Part shown: positions 63,864 to 64,000 of the stretch, one piece after another
Layout of the letters: every line of letters begins with the position of its first letter
Position numbering within the stretch: the stretch's first letter is position 1
Assembly: GCA_000827265.1 (NCBI GenBank)
Contig: KN834754.1
Span: forward strand, 636,831 to 700,830
Direction of reading: 5' to 3'
Source: Collybiopsis luxurians FD-317 M1
Taxonomy: Eukaryota; Basidiomycota; Agaricomycetes; Agaricales; Omphalotaceae
DNA: 64,000 nt
Notes under the pieces: generated by a model
What the model saw: only the letters and a program-made list of their open reading frames with translations
Database searches by the model: none
Told to the model about the DNA's origin: nothing
Made by a program: the position numbers and the translations under genes

Positions 63864-64000
63864 TTAAGCGTTGTGTGCATGCTTTTGCTTTCCAGTTCTG
63901 ATCTTCCTGATGTAGAACTGGAAATGAAACATAGGGTAAGTTTCGACCCAGATAGAAAGCGTAGAGAAGGCCCACCTCAAGCTCCTTGCCCTCGAGGATG
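63864..64000 (-). CDS. 3' end of an unidentified gene running off the right edge
   Basis: On the minus strand, an exon at 63976-64000 encodes ILEGKELE and joins in phase across a GT-AG intron (63918-63975) to FYIRKIRTGKQKHAHNA, ending TAA at 63866-63864. The basic, His-ending tail suggests a small conserved protein, possibly a ribosomal or other RNA-associated protein, but I cannot name it from 25 residues. Confidence 0.45.
   Translation of the reverse strand, partial: SSRARSLRWAFSTLSIWVETYPMFHFQFYIRKIRTGKQKHAHNA

Noticed and set aside
63572..63880. 102-residue minus-strand frame upstream of LSM2
   Set aside because: Out of frame with LSM2, overlaps the terminal exon of the neighbouring gene and lacks family features.

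Overview
The window is nuclear DNA of a basidiomycete fungus, most likely a mushroom-forming Agaricomycete. Genes lie on both strands, most are split by many 45-65 bp GT-AG introns, and intergenic gaps are short. The gene set is fungal: NAD formate dehydrogenase, arginine-type carbamoyl-phosphate synthase small subunit, Wee1, SEA/GATOR2 Mio and EXS-type ERD1. It also holds basidiomycete-typical families: DUF6533-like membrane proteins, a HOM-like homeodomain factor and arrestin-like proteins. I saw no rRNA, tRNA, CRISPR array, virus or intact transposon. Most loci are multi-exon, so spans run from start codon to stop codon with introns included. They were read by joining frames by eye, and some starts are uncertain.

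Layout, left third. 0.4-1.9 kb ceramide synthase (+), convergent with formate dehydrogenase (-, 2.1-3.6). ERD1-like EXS protein (-, 4.2-5.8) and the spliceosomal protein Snu23/ZMAT2 (+, 5.8-6.7) share a 79 bp divergent spacer. Cytosolic isoleucyl-tRNA synthetase (-, 6.7-10.7) and transaldolase (-, 11.0-12.4) follow. The Mio/Sea4 WD protein (+, 12.5-17.0) starts 108 bp from transaldolase. Then come a homeodomain factor (-, 18.2-20.4) and Wee1 kinase (-, 21.2-24.9).

Middle third. Porphobilinogen synthase (+, 25.9-27.2), FIT-family lipid-droplet protein (+, 27.3-28.2), a very large nuclear-type protein with two tandem 4CXXC_R1-like zinc domains (-, 28.6-34.7), a Cdc1/PGAP5-like metallophosphoesterase (-, 35.1-37.3), a BSD-domain protein (-, 37.5-39.1), CPA1 (-, 39.2-40.7) with an upstream ORF in its leader, an FAD monooxygenase (+, 41.4-43.2), a low-complexity nuclear-type protein (-, 43.3-47.2) and a tiny complex I NDUFB2-like gene (+, 47.2-47.6) whose start codon is 32 bp from its neighbour's.

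Right third. A poorly resolved stretch (48.1-49.0), a second Cdc1-like metallophosphoesterase (+, 49.1-50.8), an arrestin-like protein (+, 51.0-52.4) and UDP-glucose pyrophosphorylase (+, 53.0-55.0). Next is a tandem segmental duplication: UGP1 3' end plus a DUF6533-like gene (-, 55.6-57.0), then a decayed UGP1 3' fragment (57.7-58.2) plus a second DUF6533-like gene (-, 58.2-59.6). An F-box protein (-, 60.2-61.8) and WDR83/MORG1 (+, 61.9-63.0) have start codons 33 bp apart. LSm2 (-, 63.1-63.6) and the 3' end of an unidentified gene close the window.

Most genes are housekeeping: sphingolipid, heme, arginine, UDP-glucose and pentose phosphate metabolism, splicing, TORC1 signalling and cell cycle. 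They do not form one pathway cluster. The most unusual structures are the tandem duplication behind UGP1, the doubled zinc domain with an 87 bp coding repeat, the extremely short start-codon exons, the micro-spacers between divergent genes, and the paired Cdc1-like phosphoesterases, one of which lacks the expected GNH histidine.
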